Below, piece by piece: positions 17,128-27,117 of a stretch of 64,000 nucleotides of DNA. The notes under the pieces are model-generated. The model did no database searches. It was not told where the DNA came from and saw nothing but the letters and a program-made list of their open reading frames with translations. The DNA comes from Claveliimonas sp034178805 (lineage in GTDB: Bacteria; Bacillota; Clostridia; Lachnospirales; Lachnospiraceae), in contig NZ_JBNPMZ010000010.1 of assembly GCF_050314255.1 (NCBI RefSeq), positions 1-64,000 on the forward strand, given 5' to 3'. Every line of letters starts with the position of its first letter. Within the stretch, counting starts at the first letter, position 1. Made by a program: the position numbers and the translations under genes.

Positions 17128-17707
17128 TTCCCGCACCTCCTTCAAATAAGAAATCCCTGTATGCTGTCTCCAGAGCACCCTTAAAGGAATAATCAATCAG
17201 AATATTCCGGCCGTGAACCACTGCGCGGATCCCTCCGGCAAAATCTTCTTTGCTGACAGTAAGTGTAAGCCCGGTATGCTCCTCCAGATACGCCTTCTTA
17301 TCTTCATCAGACGGATTGATATAAATAGTCAGCTCTTCTCCGGCTGCGAATCTGGCTGCCTTTTCGATATAAGCAATCAAGAGACGTTTGTAATCCTCTG
17401 TAATCATATATTCCTTCAGCAGCTGCTCAACCTCCTGGAACAGCCTTCTCCTCAGCTCATGCTGAGTCTTGCTGAGTTCCCGCTTCAATTCCAGCTGGGC
17501 TTTGGACGCCGCCATATTGAGCTGTTTCTTCGCATTCACAGACTCTGCCTGGATTCTGCTCTTCGACTGGCGCAGTGTCTCCTCACGGTGTTCTTCAAAT
17601 AACTTCTCCAGCGCATCCCGATGCTGCTTCATAATTGCATTGCCCTCGAGCCTTGCCTCCTCCATTGCAGCCGCCTGCAAATGTCCAATCTTCTCTTCTA
17701 TTGTCAA
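17120..17707 (-). CDS. ntpE: V-type ATP synthase subunit E
   Basis: Peripheral stalk subunit, 195 residues if started at TTG 17707, which has AAGAAGGTG 6 bases upstream; GTG 17716 is the alternative. The first 110 residues are an alanine/glutamate/lysine-rich coiled coil and the rest is the small globular domain that touches B. It sits between ntpG and ntpA and overlaps ntpA by 8 bases. Confidence 0.93.
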   Translation of the reverse strand: MTIEEKIGHLQAAAMEEARLEGNAIMKQHRDALEKLFEEHREETLRQSKSRIQAESVNAKKQLNMAASKAQLELKRELSKTQHELRRRLFQEVEQLLKEYMITEDYKRLLIAYIEKAARFAAGEELTIYINPSDEDKKAYLEEHTGLTLTVSKEDFAGGIRAVVHGRNILIDYSFKGALETAYRDFLFEGGAGIE

Positions 17708-17736
17708 ATCGATCACCTTCTTTTCTTCGGCTCAAG

Positions 17737-18045
17737 CTATAGCTTCAGTCCGATGGCTTCATTTACATAGGAAGTGATAAAGTCCTTCTTGCGTCCGGTT
17801 CCATGCCTGTCAGGGATCTCAATCAGAAGAGGCATCTTCCGCTCCAGCTTGATCTCATCGATCAGATCCGGAAATTCTCTGCCGAACTTTTCCGTCAGGA
17901 GCACGATGCCTATGGTAGAATCGCTCATAGCCTTCTCCAATGCCTCCCGAAGCTCACTGCGCTCATGAACGACCACGCCGTCAACACCGGCGAGCCGCAT
18001 CCCTGTCAGGGTATCCACATTATCACTGATTAAGTACATCTTCAT
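17737..18045 (-). CDS. ntpG: V-type ATP synthase subunit F
   Basis: Small regulatory/rotor subunit (called NtpG in Enterococcus), 102 residues, Rossmann-like fold. MYLISDNVDTLTGMRLAGVDG at the start and IGIVLLTEKF in the middle are diagnostic. It begins one base after the ntpK stop and has little Shine-Dalgarno of its own, so it depends on coupling. Confidence 0.95.
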   Translation of the reverse strand: MKMYLISDNVDTLTGMRLAGVDGVVVHERSELREALEKAMSDSTIGIVLLTEKFGREFPDLIDEIKLERKMPLLIEIPDRHGTGRKKDFITSYVNEAIGLKL

Positions 18046-18046
18046 C

Positions 18047-18478
18047 TTACAATCTACCGATGATCATGAAGGAGATGATCAGACCATACAGGCAGACACC
18101 TTCTGCAAGACCTACGAAAATCAGGGACTTACCAAGTGCACTGGAGTCCTCGCTGATTGCTCCAAGAGCTGCGGAAGCCGCACTTGCTACGGCGATACCG
18201 CCACCCACACAGGAAAGACCGGTAGAGAGTGCTGCCGCAATATATCCAAGACCGGTTGCACTTGCAGCTGCTGCTCCTGCTGCCTCAGCTGCCTCGGCAT
18301 GACCGCCATACATCATGATGGATGCAATTACAAAGCAACCGAAATACAGAAGCACATTTGCACCAAGTGCTTTTTTATAACGATTTTTATTCTTCTCACC
18401 GATCAGATAGTATCCGAACGGAAGAATGATACCAAGTACGATAGCTGCAATAAGAAGTAATTTGATTGTCATTGTCAT
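18047..18478 (-). CDS. ntpK: V-type ATP synthase proteolipid subunit K
   Basis: Membrane rotor-ring subunit, 143 residues with four transmembrane helices (about 5-27, 42-62, 73-100, 116-141). The ion-binding acid is the Glu of GLAEGVCLYGL in the last helix. The first hairpin lacks an equivalent acid. The P-x-T-Q motif of the sodium-dependent E. hirae ring is not seen, so I do not assign Na+ or H+. AAGGAGG stands before ATG 18478. Confidence 0.95.
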   Translation of the reverse strand: MTMTIKLLLIAAIVLGIILPFGYYLIGEKNKNRYKKALGANVLLYFGCFVIASIMMYGGHAEAAEAAGAAAASATGLGYIAAALSTGLSCVGGGIAVASAASAALGAISEDSSALGKSLIFVGLAEGVCLYGLIISFMIIGRL

Positions 18479-18502
18479 AATAATAGACCTCCTTAAAATG
18501 GA

Positions 18503-20446
18503 TTATTTTGTATGTTCTTTACTGTGATTGGTAAATGGTTTAAATTCACGTCCGCTGCCCTTGTAGAAACGGCTGAACATCTCATAATATTCCAGACGCA
18601 GTACCTGAATTCCCACGATCAGTCCTTCCAGACCGCAGACGATCAGGTTGCCCAGAACAACTCCGAACCAGTTGATGGAACCTCCGTCCGTTGCTCCCGA
18701 AAGCATCAGCACAACCTCCATGATGGCCGCATGGCTGACGGCAAATGCGCCGATACGCACATAGGAAAGAGTATTGGAAAAATAACTCAGCATGGTCTCG
18801 AACAGTTCGAAGAATCCCTGTACCAGGAACATGACTGCACCCGTTTCCATCTTCTTTTTCTTCTTTTCTATCAGCGCCGTGAGCGGTTCCTTGAACAGAA
18901 ATGCCAGAATCGGTCCGCCCAGGAATATCACCATTAATATATTGCTCGGTGTTTTATGGCCGGTCATAAACAGTACCACTGTGAGTACCAGGAATCCATA
19001 GAAAATAATTCCCGCCACACCATTATTGGAAAACCAGAGATTTTCCGTATCATGGGCCCGGATAGCATTGATGATCTGGAAAATCATTACCAGAAGATTC
19101 AACGCCATACCAAATGCAATGGCAATTACAAACACCGTGTTAAGCTGTCCCACGAAAGGAAGCTTCGTCATAGCCTCCACAGGCCTCAGCCAGTGAGCCT
19201 CTATAATATTTTCAAATCCAAATACACTTCCGAACATAAATCCAAAGAAGGTGGAGAATAATCCTGCAACGGAAATGATTCCCGCCAGATTCATCTTCTT
19301 CGTCAGGTACAGGATTCCTCCTCCGATGAACAGGCAAAGTCCCTGTCCCACGTCACCGAACATTGCTCCGAAAATAAAGGTATAGGTCAGAGCCACAAAG
19401 ATTGTCGGATCCATCTCATTGGCACTCGGCAGTCCATACATCTGTATGAACATTTCAAACGGCTTGAACAGCTTCGGATTCTTAAGCTTGGTAGGCGGTT
19501 CACCAAAGAATTTCTCCCGGTCTTCCTCTACCACTATAAATACCTTATCGTCATCCTTAGATTCCTCGATAAAGGCTTTTACATCATCTTCGCCCATCCA
19601 TCCGCAGAGAATGTAATAATCTTCTTCCTCCGCCTCAACTCTTGCCGCCATCTTGCGGACATCGAAGTTGCCGGACAGCTCTTCCAGACGATTTCTCGCC
19701 CCGAGAATCTTCGAAGCTTTTTCCTTCAGCATGTTTTCGGTATCCTGCTTGAGCTTCTGAATCTCTTTATCCTTTTTGTCCAGTTCCTTAGACAGATTCT
19801 GGTATGCCACCGCCGGTGTGCCTGTATACTCATCCGCCAGAGATATCCGCTCAAAATGCAGGGAATTAAATACCGAATCCACTTTGCTGGCCTCGGATTT
19901 CGCCACAAAATAGCATCCATACACGTACCCCGCATCCCGGGAACCTTCCAGGAAAATTGCATTCAGGTCCTCGAACAGGTACTTCTCTAATTTATGGAAA
20001 TAATCTACGTCAATTCTTCCGAACCGGATCTGCATGTAACGATATGCCATTACTTTTTGCAGATCAAAATCCAGCGGCTGGAATGGTTTTAACACATTCA
20101 GTTTCTCATGGAGCTTTGTTTTCTCCTTTTCCAGAGAATCAATTTTATCCTGAATTTCCAGATAATCATGATTCACATCCCGGATCAGATCCAGCATCTC
20201 CTCTTTGGAAAGTGATGTATCCGCTTTGGATATGCCTTCCGGAAGCATGGCCGCAAATTGTTCCGCCTTTGCCAGAGATTCCTTATATGGATTCAGTTCT
20301 ACGAAGGGCATCAGATTATCCGTCGTTTTCAGCTCTGTAATCGCATGCTCCAGCTGCATCTCATATTTGGAGAGATATACATCACTGACGCGGTCAATAT
20401 CTTCCCTCGGTCCGGTGATGCTTAGAAATTTCATTTTTATAATCAA
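18503..20446 (-). CDS. ntpI: V-type ATP synthase subunit I
   Basis: The stator a/I subunit carrying the ion half-channels, 647 residues. A cytosolic coiled-coil and globular N-terminal half (to about 340) precedes eight or so membrane segments. Starts TTG IIKMKFLSITGP; GGAGGTG is 6 bases upstream of the TTG and the family start supports it, while the ATG at 20434 would be 18 bases away. It overlaps ntpC by 4 bases. Confidence 0.95.
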   Translation of the reverse strand: MIIKMKFLSITGPREDIDRVSDVYLSKYEMQLEHAITELKTTDNLMPFVELNPYKESLAKAEQFAAMLPEGISKADTSLSKEEMLDLIRDVNHDYLEIQDKIDSLEKEKTKLHEKLNVLKPFQPLDFDLQKVMAYRYMQIRFGRIDVDYFHKLEKYLFEDLNAIFLEGSRDAGYVYGCYFVAKSEASKVDSVFNSLHFERISLADEYTGTPAVAYQNLSKELDKKDKEIQKLKQDTENMLKEKASKILGARNRLEELSGNFDVRKMAARVEAEEEDYYILCGWMGEDDVKAFIEESKDDDKVFIVVEEDREKFFGEPPTKLKNPKLFKPFEMFIQMYGLPSANEMDPTIFVALTYTFIFGAMFGDVGQGLCLFIGGGILYLTKKMNLAGIISVAGLFSTFFGFMFGSVFGFENIIEAHWLRPVEAMTKLPFVGQLNTVFVIAIAFGMALNLLVMIFQIINAIRAHDTENLWFSNNGVAGIIFYGFLVLTVVLFMTGHKTPSNILMVIFLGGPILAFLFKEPLTALIEKKKKKMETGAVMFLVQGFFELFETMLSYFSNTLSYVRIGAFAVSHAAIMEVVLMLSGATDGGSINWFGVVLGNLIVCGLEGLIVGIQVLRLEYYEMFSRFYKGSGREFKPFTNHSKEHTK

Positions 20447-21489
20447 TTAGTCACACCTCCTAAGTATGCTAACGTCTCTCTTGAAGTCAGACCATAGCGG
20501 ACACATTCAAGGGCTGTAGTTAGTTTATATATTTCTTCTTCTTTTAAGAACAGATAGGTCGTAATCGATGCAATAGAATAAGGATCACTTCGTCTGTCAC
20601 TGATATAGAGTCTGTACAGACATTCCTTATACATCTGCTCCAGTGTTTTGTTCTGTTCAAAATCGTATTTCCTTCCGTACGCCGTACGGATCATCAGATT
20701 CGTGAATTCTTCCACAGATGGTGCCTCTACCAGCATCTTGAATTCATCCAGATGAATCCGGTAATGAATCGGAATCGTCAGCGTATAAATATCCGGAGGA
20801 AGCATGTTATAATACTTCTTGGCACGGTATATCCACTGAAGATTCAGAAGATCAATCTTGGAGCCGCAGTCTCTGGTAAATATCTCCAGCTCCTTCTTCT
20901 TCAGCAGACGCCTTCTGGACTTCCACAATGTTGTAAAATAATACAGATCCAGTGCCAGATCATAATCAAATAATGTAGCCGCTCCCGAATCTTTCAATCT
21001 GCGAAGGGGATCATAATACTCTGTGCCTTTCAGATTTTCCACCAGTTCATCTACATTCCGTGAAGTGATGAGCCGGTCTATGGACAACTGTGAGTACTTA
21101 TCAAAAAACTCCTTCTTATAATTCAAATCAAAGGGCAGATCGTAATGATTAAATACAATACGCAGACAATAATTGATCAGATCCACCTCATATCTCTTCA
21201 TATAAAGCTTCAGGAACTTCTTCTGTTCCATACCGCCAAATTGGAATAACCGGGTATAGTCATTATAAAGTGACTGATACATAATCTTCTCGATATTTCC
21301 GCGGTGGTAAAGTGATTCATCCATCTGCTCAAGAAGAGCCGCATAAGCCGTTCTCTCCTTCAAAAACGCAATGATCTCCAATACACTTTTCATGGAAGCA
21401 ATGTTCTCAAAATCTTCTTCTGTGAGGAGTTTGGACTGCATGGCACAGACCTTGGTCACGATTCCGCTGTAAGCCATTATATTTCCCAT
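20443..21489 (-). CDS. ntpC: V-type ATP synthase subunit C
   Basis: Connects the V1 shaft to the membrane ring, 348 residues, mostly helical. Start MGNIMAYSGIVTKVCAM with GAGGTG 6 bases upstream. It begins 2 bases after the H/F subunit stop, and its stop overlaps the start of ntpI. Confidence 0.95.
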   Translation of the reverse strand: MGNIMAYSGIVTKVCAMQSKLLTEEDFENIASMKSVLEIIAFLKERTAYAALLEQMDESLYHRGNIEKIMYQSLYNDYTRLFQFGGMEQKKFLKLYMKRYEVDLINYCLRIVFNHYDLPFDLNYKKEFFDKYSQLSIDRLITSRNVDELVENLKGTEYYDPLRRLKDSGAATLFDYDLALDLYYFTTLWKSRRRLLKKKELEIFTRDCGSKIDLLNLQWIYRAKKYYNMLPPDIYTLTIPIHYRIHLDEFKMLVEAPSVEEFTNLMIRTAYGRKYDFEQNKTLEQMYKECLYRLYISDRRSDPYSIASITTYLFLKEEEIYKLTTALECVRYGLTSRETLAYLGGVTN

Positions 21490-21491
21490 AC

Positions 21492-21803
21492 TTACACCTC
21501 TGTTATGTGCGATAATATTTTCTTCGCATATGCTGTATGATTTGCTTCAAAATCTTTTAAAAGATTGTCAATGGTTGCCCGGTTCCTGATACGCTGCTCA
21601 TCCAGTACACGGTCCATCTCTTCTTTTAATTTGGACCGGATAGCCTGAATCTTCTCCTGAGTCTCCTGCTCCATCTCTTCATCAAACTTATCCCGTTTAT
21701 CCTGAATCTCCCGCTCAATCGCCGGCTTCTGTGCTTCGGCATGTGCCACGATTGCTTCTGCCGTTGTTTCAATATCCGACAGTCTATCGATGATTGAATT
21801 CAT
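21492..21803 (-). CDS. ntpF: V-type ATP synthase subunit G/H (peripheral stalk)
   Basis: A 103-residue, almost wholly coiled-coil protein, equivalent to Enterococcus NtpF and archaeal AhaH, which pairs with E to form the stator stalk. AAAGGAGG stands before ATG 21803. It is first in the nine-gene operon. The A/T-rich 117 bases upstream must contain the promoter but no convincing -35/-10 pair is visible to me. Confidence 0.88.
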   Translation of the reverse strand: MNSIIDRLSDIETTAEAIVAHAEAQKPAIEREIQDKRDKFDEEMEQETQEKIQAIRSKLKEEMDRVLDEQRIRNRATIDNLLKDFEANHTAYAKKILSHITEV

Positions 21804-21920
21804 GCTCTGCCTCCTTTACTGCCAGTTTAGAAAAATTTAATAACTCTATTTTATCTATAATACTCTTATTTTTTTATTTTTCCAGTATTTGATGAAAAAA
21901 ATTGACAATTATTTAGCAAA

Positions 21921-21949
21921 AGAGAGTCGGATTATAATTCCGACTCTCT
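21921..21949 (-). terminator. Terminator of the large wall-anchored protein gene
   Basis: A perfect 10-bp stem AGAGAGTCGG/CCGACTCTCT with a 9-base A/T loop, followed on the minus strand by TTTTGC. It lies between the gene at 21980 and the V-ATPase operon start. Confidence 0.85.
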
Positions 21950-21979
21950 AAACTCCGCATTTATGCAGAAATTTTTCTG

Positions 21980-24900
21980 TTAACGTATTTCTATCTTTCT
22001 TCTGCGTATTTCCAGGATTACAACTACTGATAACAGGATCAAAATCACAGAAACTGCCATATCCGCAGAATCGCCTGTCTTCACCTTTCCTGCCTTTTCT
22101 CCGGTTGAATTCCCGCCGCCCGGGTTATCTTTACCGGGATCATCCTTTCCCGGATCATCGGGAACAACCGGTTCCACCGGTTCATCAAAATCCGGATCCG
22201 GCATTTTTTCAAAGACTGCAGTCAGTTCCATATCCTCTGTCACAGCAATATTCGTGATCCGTTCTTCGCTGACCAGTTCGCCCGAATCATCGATCCATCC
22301 TCCAAAACAGAGGCCTTCGCCTGTTACTATGGCAGTCAAAGTGACTGTATCCTGATCATTGACCCGATAAACCGTATTTTTTCCGTCAAATACAGTACGA
22401 TCACAGCCATCCACATGCACAGCTCCACCCGGTTCTTCTGTCTCAGCCAGAGGATTAGGACCTGCATTGACGACAAGACTGTGTACAGAGCCATCCGGCT
22501 CGAATACTGCCATAAGCTCTCTGGACCGGTCTTCCACATCTATAGAATAGGATTCATCCTTTGAAACCTCTTCGCCACTTTCATCCTGCCAGCAGACAAA
22601 ACGATATCCATTTTCCGGAAATGCAGTCAGAGTTGCCGTCTCACCGGACTGATAGGCACCGCCCCCATCTATTGTACCGAAAGTAGGGTCATTTGCCGCG
22701 GCATGAATCATATAAAGTGCCGGAAGATATGGATTATCAAAATACAGCTCTTCCGTCACGCTGTTTTTATCGTCTCCTGCAGTCAAAAGTCTGACTGTAA
22801 CTCCGTAAAGCAGACGATTACTGTCTTTATACTGATTCCATATATCTTCAAGATTCAGACGAAGACAATAAGTTTGTCCAAGATCTGAAACATTTTCTCT
22901 TGTATCCGAAAGGATTCCAATATTCAGAGGTATTTCCTTCAGCACATCATCATTGGTCGAACTATTATTTTTTTGAAAATTTCCTCTGAGTACAAGAGAA
23001 AGATTTTCTGCCGGAACCATAGAATGATTTTTCAAATTCAAAAATGCCGTATTCTTCCCGTTTAGCGTGGTCTGATATCCGTTCATATATATACTCGGCA
23101 TGTCATAAGATACCGTAAAATCAATCGATGTACTTGTAACCGGATAAGTCACACAGACATTCAGTTCCTGTGCACCTGATTCCCAGGATGGATTTGTCTG
23201 AATCGTCACCCGGAAACTCTCGGTTTCACCCGGATATAAGTCCGCCCAGTAGCTGTAACTTCCGTCATCCTCCTGGCGCTGCGGATTTCCCTCCGAATCC
23301 AGAAGCTTGAGTACTGTTCCGTCTTTGTCTGTAATTTTAAAATTCACAATATCCTCATATTGGCAGCCTGTATTTTTTATAAAAACTGTTGCTCCAAGCG
23401 ATTTCTGAGTACGGCGTATAACAGAACTGTCCAGACTGAAATCCACCGCTTCCAACTTTCGCTCTGTGTTCTGTTTCCACATAAAAAGCTGTACCGTATC
23501 GGACACTTCATTTCTGCTCTGCTTCTCTTCATGTCCATCCGAAAAAGCAAGCTGATATCCGCCTCCATCCTGTCTTGCAATTGTATAATTACCTGCGTTG
23601 ACGCCTTCCAATTCAATTTCCTGTGCACCGCAGATGACTGTTTCATCCGAATAGGAACCGACTTTGTAAACTGTCAGCAAACTGTAATCCAATGTATTAT
23701 CTTCCTTATAGTGTTTTGCCAGCGATGCAACAGACAGACCTTCAGAATTATCATAGACAAATCTGTAACTTGCATTATCATCATCCGGCCAGGTTACCGG
23801 ATTTCCTTCCCTGTCATTAGATATGCGTTTCCATTCCAGCCAGCTATCCGATTCGTTGGTTTCTCGTTCCAGATAGCAGAGAATGCCGCCCACAATTCCG
23901 TAGCACTTGCCATTTGCATATACAAAATTGCTGACAGGAGGTATGTCCGTATATTCTCCGTTAGGATTTTCGATCATCATAACATCGTCTTTCACATACT
24001 CTCCATAGCCGTCAATTCCATAATAACGGACATATGTTCCATTCTTCCATCCTTTAAAAAAGGCACTCTCACCCTCCTTCAGAACTCCGGTTGTCAAGAG
24101 CTGACGCATCTTTCCGTGGCTTTTTATTTTTATATCATCTTTTATCCATGGAGAGTAAATGTAGGCATTTGCCGGCTTCCGATCCGAAGACAGATAAGAA
24201 GCGGATTCCCGCCAGGCTACTGCACACGTATCCCCGGATCCGGCTGCCTGAGCACCCAGATGCTGCATGCCATCCCCGTCGCGGACAGCCACACTCTGCC
24301 GTACCTCGCCCGAGCTCAGATTTATTGTCATCGCACTGACATTTGTCTTCATGGCACGCTGTTCCGGCGTGTCATCTTCTGTAAATTCTCCCCCGATTAC
24401 GCATAAATACACATTATCTTCATATTGACTGTTGCCGTAATCTGTCTGATTTGCCCTCACATCATATGAGTAAACAGCTTTTCCCTCAGTCGGTGTTTCT
24501 ACCAGATGCACTGTATTTTCCAGCTCTCCCGATGCCTGATCCTGAATCTGATATACAAGACGCGGAATACCGTCAATGGCCATGATACGGAACAAAGCCG
24601 TCTGGTTGCCCGTTCTCACGAAACATGCCTTATTGTCTGCCAATGTCAGGCTGTCAATCAGCGTAATATCCTGCCCATTCACATCGTTTGCGGACATTCC
24701 GGAATTGATCGTATAAGAAGAACCGCCTACACTGGTCAGTTCACTTTGCGCATGATCCATATCCACAGACATTGGTACTGCCGTTTCCTGTAATTCATCA
24801 TCTGCATATCCATTGACTGAATCATTTTCATCCCAACTGTCATAGAAAACTCCCCGGTCACTTAAAGATTCAATTTTTTTATGATACTTAAAAAAGAGCA

Positions 24901-26944
24901 GAGTCGCAGATATATCCACTTCATATCCGCCCGTTATGTATACACGTGGAATCTTCTTTTCTTCAAGAGGAATGTCTGTCCCGGTATTTTTTTTATAACG
25001 AACCGAGGCATCCATGTACACGCTGCCATCGATCTGGGCACAGGCCAGATCATGAATTCCGGCACCCACATATCCGCCGATTGTTCCGATCAGATCAAAA
25101 GTCAGCCCGGCCCGTGAGACAGGAGAGGTAATGCTGATATTATCAAAAATATCCGTATCCTTTCCGGCTGGATTCACTGACATACCAATACTGCCTGCTG
25201 CCGTTCCGCCAAGCGATGCCTGCATTCCCCCATAAAAAGGTCCAACCGGAGTAATAACATAAATTGTCAGTCCAAATGCCCCTTTAACGGATAAAGCTAC
25301 AGTAAAATCTCCCTTCAGAAGCCCTGTATCAAAATCATATCGTCCGACGCATCCGCCGATAAGCTGAACTGTAAAACTGTAGGATACATCCGGAGCAACA
25401 GAAAACCCCTGTCCGCTGAAAATACTTTTGCCCTGCTGAAATGCATCGATCTTGCTGTTTATATTGCTCCCTATTTTATCAAAAACACCTTTGACACGTT
25501 CGGACTGTCTCGGTATCCAGCTCTGCTGCATGATTTCCTTCATCTCTTTAGGATCAATCAGATTCTCCCCGTAAGATACAAAGAAAGAACCATCCGGCAA
25601 TACAGCTGCAGAAACATTCGTTTTAAACAGGTCGACACCGACTTTTCCGCCTCCTGCCCCCGGTATATAATCTGGAAGTGTAAAGGAAGCCAGTCCGTTA
25701 AAAAAGCCAAATGAAGTATTTGTCCAGGTAGGCGTAGTCACCTTGGCATCTTCAACCTTTACATTCAGCTCTTTCTCACTTTTCCATTCCCAGCCATCTT
25801 CATAAGCTTCTGTTTCTTCCGTATCACTACCCATCTTCACATACAACTTGTCACCGTTCTTTAAAAGGCCTTCCGCCTGAATCCAATCCGCCGATAATGC
25901 ATATGCCGCCGTATCTGCACCGGAATAAATACTGGATGTTTTTGACAAAGCGGATACCAAACGGTCATCCTCGCCATTTTTTGCGCGAAGCTCCAGCTGT
26001 TCCGGAAGTTTTGCATCCCCCGTAGAAGAAATCAGAAATGACAGATTCAGCGCTTCCGTACCACTTTTCATCAAAGCAATAGAGGGATCGCCATACAATA
26101 AATCTGCTCCACCCATATCTGCACAACGGACATAACACTGATTCTCTTCCTTTTCTTTAAGGCAGCGAATAATATTCTCCCCTCCGGATAAATTCACATC
26201 CATCACGGTCTGGCTCTCATAATTTTCATGCTGAACATCTACCGCTCCATACCGCGATCCCTGCATATCAGAAAAAACAGCCACGCCTTCGGTCCCCGCC
26301 TCACCATCTGTAATGACACTCCGGCTTTCTCTGTTTCCGCTCTCATTTACATAATTAATCGTAACGACCGCACCCGGTATACCCTGTCCATCTTCATTCT
26401 CGACCAGTACCACCACTGCATCATCATCCACCACCAGTACCCGTGCAGAACTGTCATTACTATAGGAATCAAAAATCTGAACCTTTGACAGCGCATTTTC
26501 ATCAAATGCGTCATTATCTGTTCCACATGCACGCGCATCCGCTTCTTCTAGAAATACAAATGCTTCATCCATTGTCATAAATTCCGCATCATATATTGCC
26601 TGCACAGCTTCCTGTATTTCCTGAGCTTCCGGTATTTCCTGATTATCACCGCTTTCACCGCCATCAGCAGCCTGAGCTGATTCGTCCACATCAAGTCTGT
26701 AAACACCCAGATTGGTATTCGGAATGGACCCGACATAGGAAGCATCTCCCATATCGGCCGATGCTGCCGCCTCATCATAAACCAAACCCTCCTCTGAATC
26801 TGCTACATTCTGAGACTCAGTCAGGTCAGTCTCCTGTTCTTCGGCACGTACAGGAATTGTATAAAAATTTTGTAAGATCAGTATGGCACTTAACATTGCC
26901 GACAAAACACGCAAACCGTCTTTCCCATTCCGCTTTTTTTTCAT
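21980..26944 (-). CDS. Large secreted protein with sortase-like anchor
   Basis: A 1,654-residue surface protein, function not recognised. Seen: a basic start and signal peptide (cleavage likely after VRAE near residue 35); an acidic linker; a middle region of beta-rich sequence with a glycine-rich amphipathic stretch (about 540-640) that could insert in or lie on a membrane; a CARDB-like segment near 1,180-1,290; two bacterial-repeat/InlB B-type modules near 1,430-1,500 and 1,510-1,590 (each with ENGYRFVCWQDESGE or LCFGGWIDDSGE); a Pro/Asp/Gly spacer; and a C-terminal VKTGDSAD motif, hydrophobic helix and basic tail, a variant cell-wall sorting signal. GAGGAG precedes ATG 26944, preferred to TTG 26965. 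It stands alone with a terminator after it. Confidence 0.85.
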   Translation of the reverse strand: MKKKRNGKDGLRVLSAMLSAILILQNFYTIPVRAEEQETDLTESQNVADSEEGLVYDEAAASADMGDASYVGSIPNTNLGVYRLDVDESAQAADGGESGDNQEIPEAQEIQEAVQAIYDAEFMTMDEAFVFLEEADARACGTDNDAFDENALSKVQIFDSYSNDSSARVLVVDDDAVVVLVENEDGQGIPGAVVTINYVNESGNRESRSVITDGEAGTEGVAVFSDMQGSRYGAVDVQHENYESQTVMDVNLSGGENIIRCLKEKEENQCYVRCADMGGADLLYGDPSIALMKSGTEALNLSFLISSTGDAKLPEQLELRAKNGEDDRLVSALSKTSSIYSGADTAAYALSADWIQAEGLLKNGDKLYVKMGSDTEETEAYEDGWEWKSEKELNVKVEDAKVTTPTWTNTSFGFFNGLASFTLPDYIPGAGGGKVGVDLFKTNVSAAVLPDGSFFVSYGENLIDPKEMKEIMQQSWIPRQSERVKGVFDKIGSNINSKIDAFQQGKSIFSGQGFSVAPDVSYSFTVQLIGGCVGRYDFDTGLLKGDFTVALSVKGAFGLTIYVITPVGPFYGGMQASLGGTAAGSIGMSVNPAGKDTDIFDNISITSPVSRAGLTFDLIGTIGGYVGAGIHDLACAQIDGSVYMDASVRYKKNTGTDIPLEEKKIPRVYITGGYEVDISATLLFFKYHKKIESLSDRGVFYDSWDENDSVNGYADDELQETAVPMSVDMDHAQSELTSVGGSSYTINSGMSANDVNGQDITLIDSLTLADNKACFVRTGNQTALFRIMAIDGIPRLVYQIQDQASGELENTVHLVETPTEGKAVYSYDVRANQTDYGNSQYEDNVYLCVIGGEFTEDDTPEQRAMKTNVSAMTINLSSGEVRQSVAVRDGDGMQHLGAQAAGSGDTCAVAWRESASYLSSDRKPANAYIYSPWIKDDIKIKSHGKMRQLLTTGVLKEGESAFFKGWKNGTYVRYYGIDGYGEYVKDDVMMIENPNGEYTDIPPVSNFVYANGKCYGIVGGILCYLERETNESDSWLEWKRISNDREGNPVTWPDDDNASYRFVYDNSEGLSVASLAKHYKEDNTLDYSLLTVYKVGSYSDETVICGAQEIELEGVNAGNYTIARQDGGGYQLAFSDGHEEKQSRNEVSDTVQLFMWKQNTERKLEAVDFSLDSSVIRRTQKSLGATVFIKNTGCQYEDIVNFKITDKDGTVLKLLDSEGNPQRQEDDGSYSYWADLYPGETESFRVTIQTNPSWESGAQELNVCVTYPVTSTSIDFTVSYDMPSIYMNGYQTTLNGKNTAFLNLKNHSMVPAENLSLVLRGNFQKNNSSTNDDVLKEIPLNIGILSDTRENVSDLGQTYCLRLNLEDIWNQYKDSNRLLYGVTVRLLTAGDDKNSVTEELYFDNPYLPALYMIHAAANDPTFGTIDGGGAYQSGETATLTAFPENGYRFVCWQDESGEEVSKDESYSIDVEDRSRELMAVFEPDGSVHSLVVNAGPNPLAETEEPGGAVHVDGCDRTVFDGKNTVYRVNDQDTVTLTAIVTGEGLCFGGWIDDSGELVSEERITNIAVTEDMELTAVFEKMPDPDFDEPVEPVVPDDPGKDDPGKDNPGGGNSTGEKAGKVKTGDSADMAVSVILILLSVVVILEIRRRKIEIR

Positions 26945-27037
26945 CCGTTTTCTCCTCACTTTCAAATACTACTCTGATATTTTACCATATGAAGCGCCCC
27001 AAAAGTGTATCACATACAGGAATATTCGAATGTGGAT

Positions 27038-27066
27038 TTGACATTTCCCCGGCAAATAGATAAGAT
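27038..27066 (+). promoter_or_regulatory. Promoter of trmB
   Basis: TTGACA (27038-27043), 17-base spacer, TAAGAT (27061-27066). The start codon is 52 bases past the -10. Confidence 0.75.
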
Positions 27067-27117
27067 ATCCATAGCATAACCGTCCCGGAACGGTAACCGG
27101 AAGGAGACAGACACAGT